Shown in pieces: positions 5,506 through 5,840 of a stretch of DNA of 5,840 nt. Position 1 is the stretch's first letter. Each line of letters starts with the position of its first letter. Source of the stretch: Spirochaetaceae bacterium (GTDB lineage: Bacteria > Spirochaetota > Spirochaetia > DSM-27196 > PWMO01); NCBI GenBank assembly GCA_003558175.1, contig PWMO01000289.1:1-5840 (forward strand), given 5' to 3'. Below the pieces are notes generated by a model. The model was not told where the DNA came from, did not search any database, and saw only the letters and a list, made by a program, of their open reading frames with translations. Position numbers and translations under genes: made by a program.

Positions 5506-5840
5506 ATGAAACGAGTCCCGCTGTCGTATCTGCTGTCCTTACTGCTGTTGGTCGGCGGTGCAGCCGTCGCGGAAGCAGATGCCGACGCCGACCTGCTGGC
5601 GAGAATCGAGCGCCTGCACGAAGAGGATCGGCACACCAGCATACTGGCCCTGGTTGACGGAGAGCTTGGCCGCGCAACCGATAGTCGTCAACGTGCGGAA
5701 CTGCTCTGGCGCAAGGCGCGGGCGCAGCTTACGCTGGCCGATTACGGCGTCTGGCGTGGCGAGCTCAGCGACCGCGAAGGAATCTCGCGGCTGGAGGAGG
5801 CCGAGGCGAGCGCAGCGCAGGCGATCGAGCTGGCCCCGGA
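5506..5840 (+). CDS. Secreted TPR-like helical protein, 3' end outside window
   Basis: ATG at 5506 with GGGAGGT ending 5 bases upstream opens a frame that stays open for 111 codons to the right edge, so the gene is partial. Residues 1-22/24 are a signal peptide (MKRVPLSYLLSLLLLVGGAAVAEA). The mature part is Ala/Glu/Arg-rich and helical: DLLARIERLHEEDRHTSILALVDGEL, RQRAELLWRKARAQLTLADYGVWRGEL (61-87), then RLEEAEASAAQAIELAP (95-111). Small residues at helix contacts and the AIELAP ending are typical of tetratricopeptide (TPR) units, with a pattern like that of bacterial exported TPR proteins in which a helix pair contains 'LWRKARAxL'. TPR proteins act as scaffolds for protein contacts. It is transcribed away from the envelope operon and shares its control region, which suggests a related periplasmic role. 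Confidence 0.8.
   Translation, partial: MKRVPLSYLLSLLLLVGGAAVAEADADADLLARIERLHEEDRHTSILALVDGELGRATDSRQRAELLWRKARAQLTLADYGVWRGELSDREGISRLEEAEASAAQAIELAP

Noticed and set aside
5384..5677. 97-codon minus-strand frame over the divergent region and TPR-like gene
   Set aside because: It is antisense to the plus-strand gene with ribosome site and signal peptide, and it crosses the AT-rich promoter core.

Overview
The window reads as GC-rich chromosomal DNA from a Gram-negative (diderm) bacterium. It holds six protein genes, two of them cut by the window edges, and no RNA gene, insertion sequence or CRISPR array that I can see. The density of exported proteins (two lipoproteins, one outer-membrane-type barrel, one secreted FecR-domain protein, one degenerate SLH-like secreted protein, one secreted repeat-helical protein) and the style of the FecR, barrel and lipoprotein genes make a free-living spirochaete my best guess. 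That is inference from protein style, not from a marker gene.

Layout. (1) 1-565, minus: N-terminal part of an acidic, proline-rich lipoprotein that runs off the left edge. It is preceded by a 243-base spacer with a strong sigma70-type promoter. (2) 809-1756, minus: an HtpX-like M48 integral membrane zinc metalloprotease, apparently its own transcription unit, with a GC-rich hairpin just after its stop. (3) 1969-5303, minus: four tightly packed genes forming one operon, read from right to left: SLH-like secreted protein (4839-5303), outer-membrane beta-barrel (3499-4842), FecR-domain periplasmic protein (2811-3488), lipoprotein (1969-2814). Two junctions are 4-base ATGA overlaps and the third is a 10-base gap, so the four products are probably made together. 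(4) 5304-5505: a divergent regulatory region with an AT-rich core and three 11-bp tandem direct repeats. (5) 5506-5840, plus: start of a secreted, alanine-rich helical (TPR-like) protein that runs off the right edge.

How the genes may work together: all four operon products carry export signals and none has a recognisable enzymatic motif. The set looks like a cell-envelope assembly: a barrel in the outer membrane, a FecR-fold ligand- or peptidoglycan-associated protein in the periplasm, a small SLH-like protein that may contact the wall or the barrel, and a surface or periplasmic lipoprotein. The divergent TPR-like secreted protein shares the control region and may belong to the same system. 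The FecR protein has no cytoplasmic anti-sigma region and no sigma factor beside it, so it is not a classic FecIR regulator. The system is the most interesting content here; its function cannot be read from the sequence.
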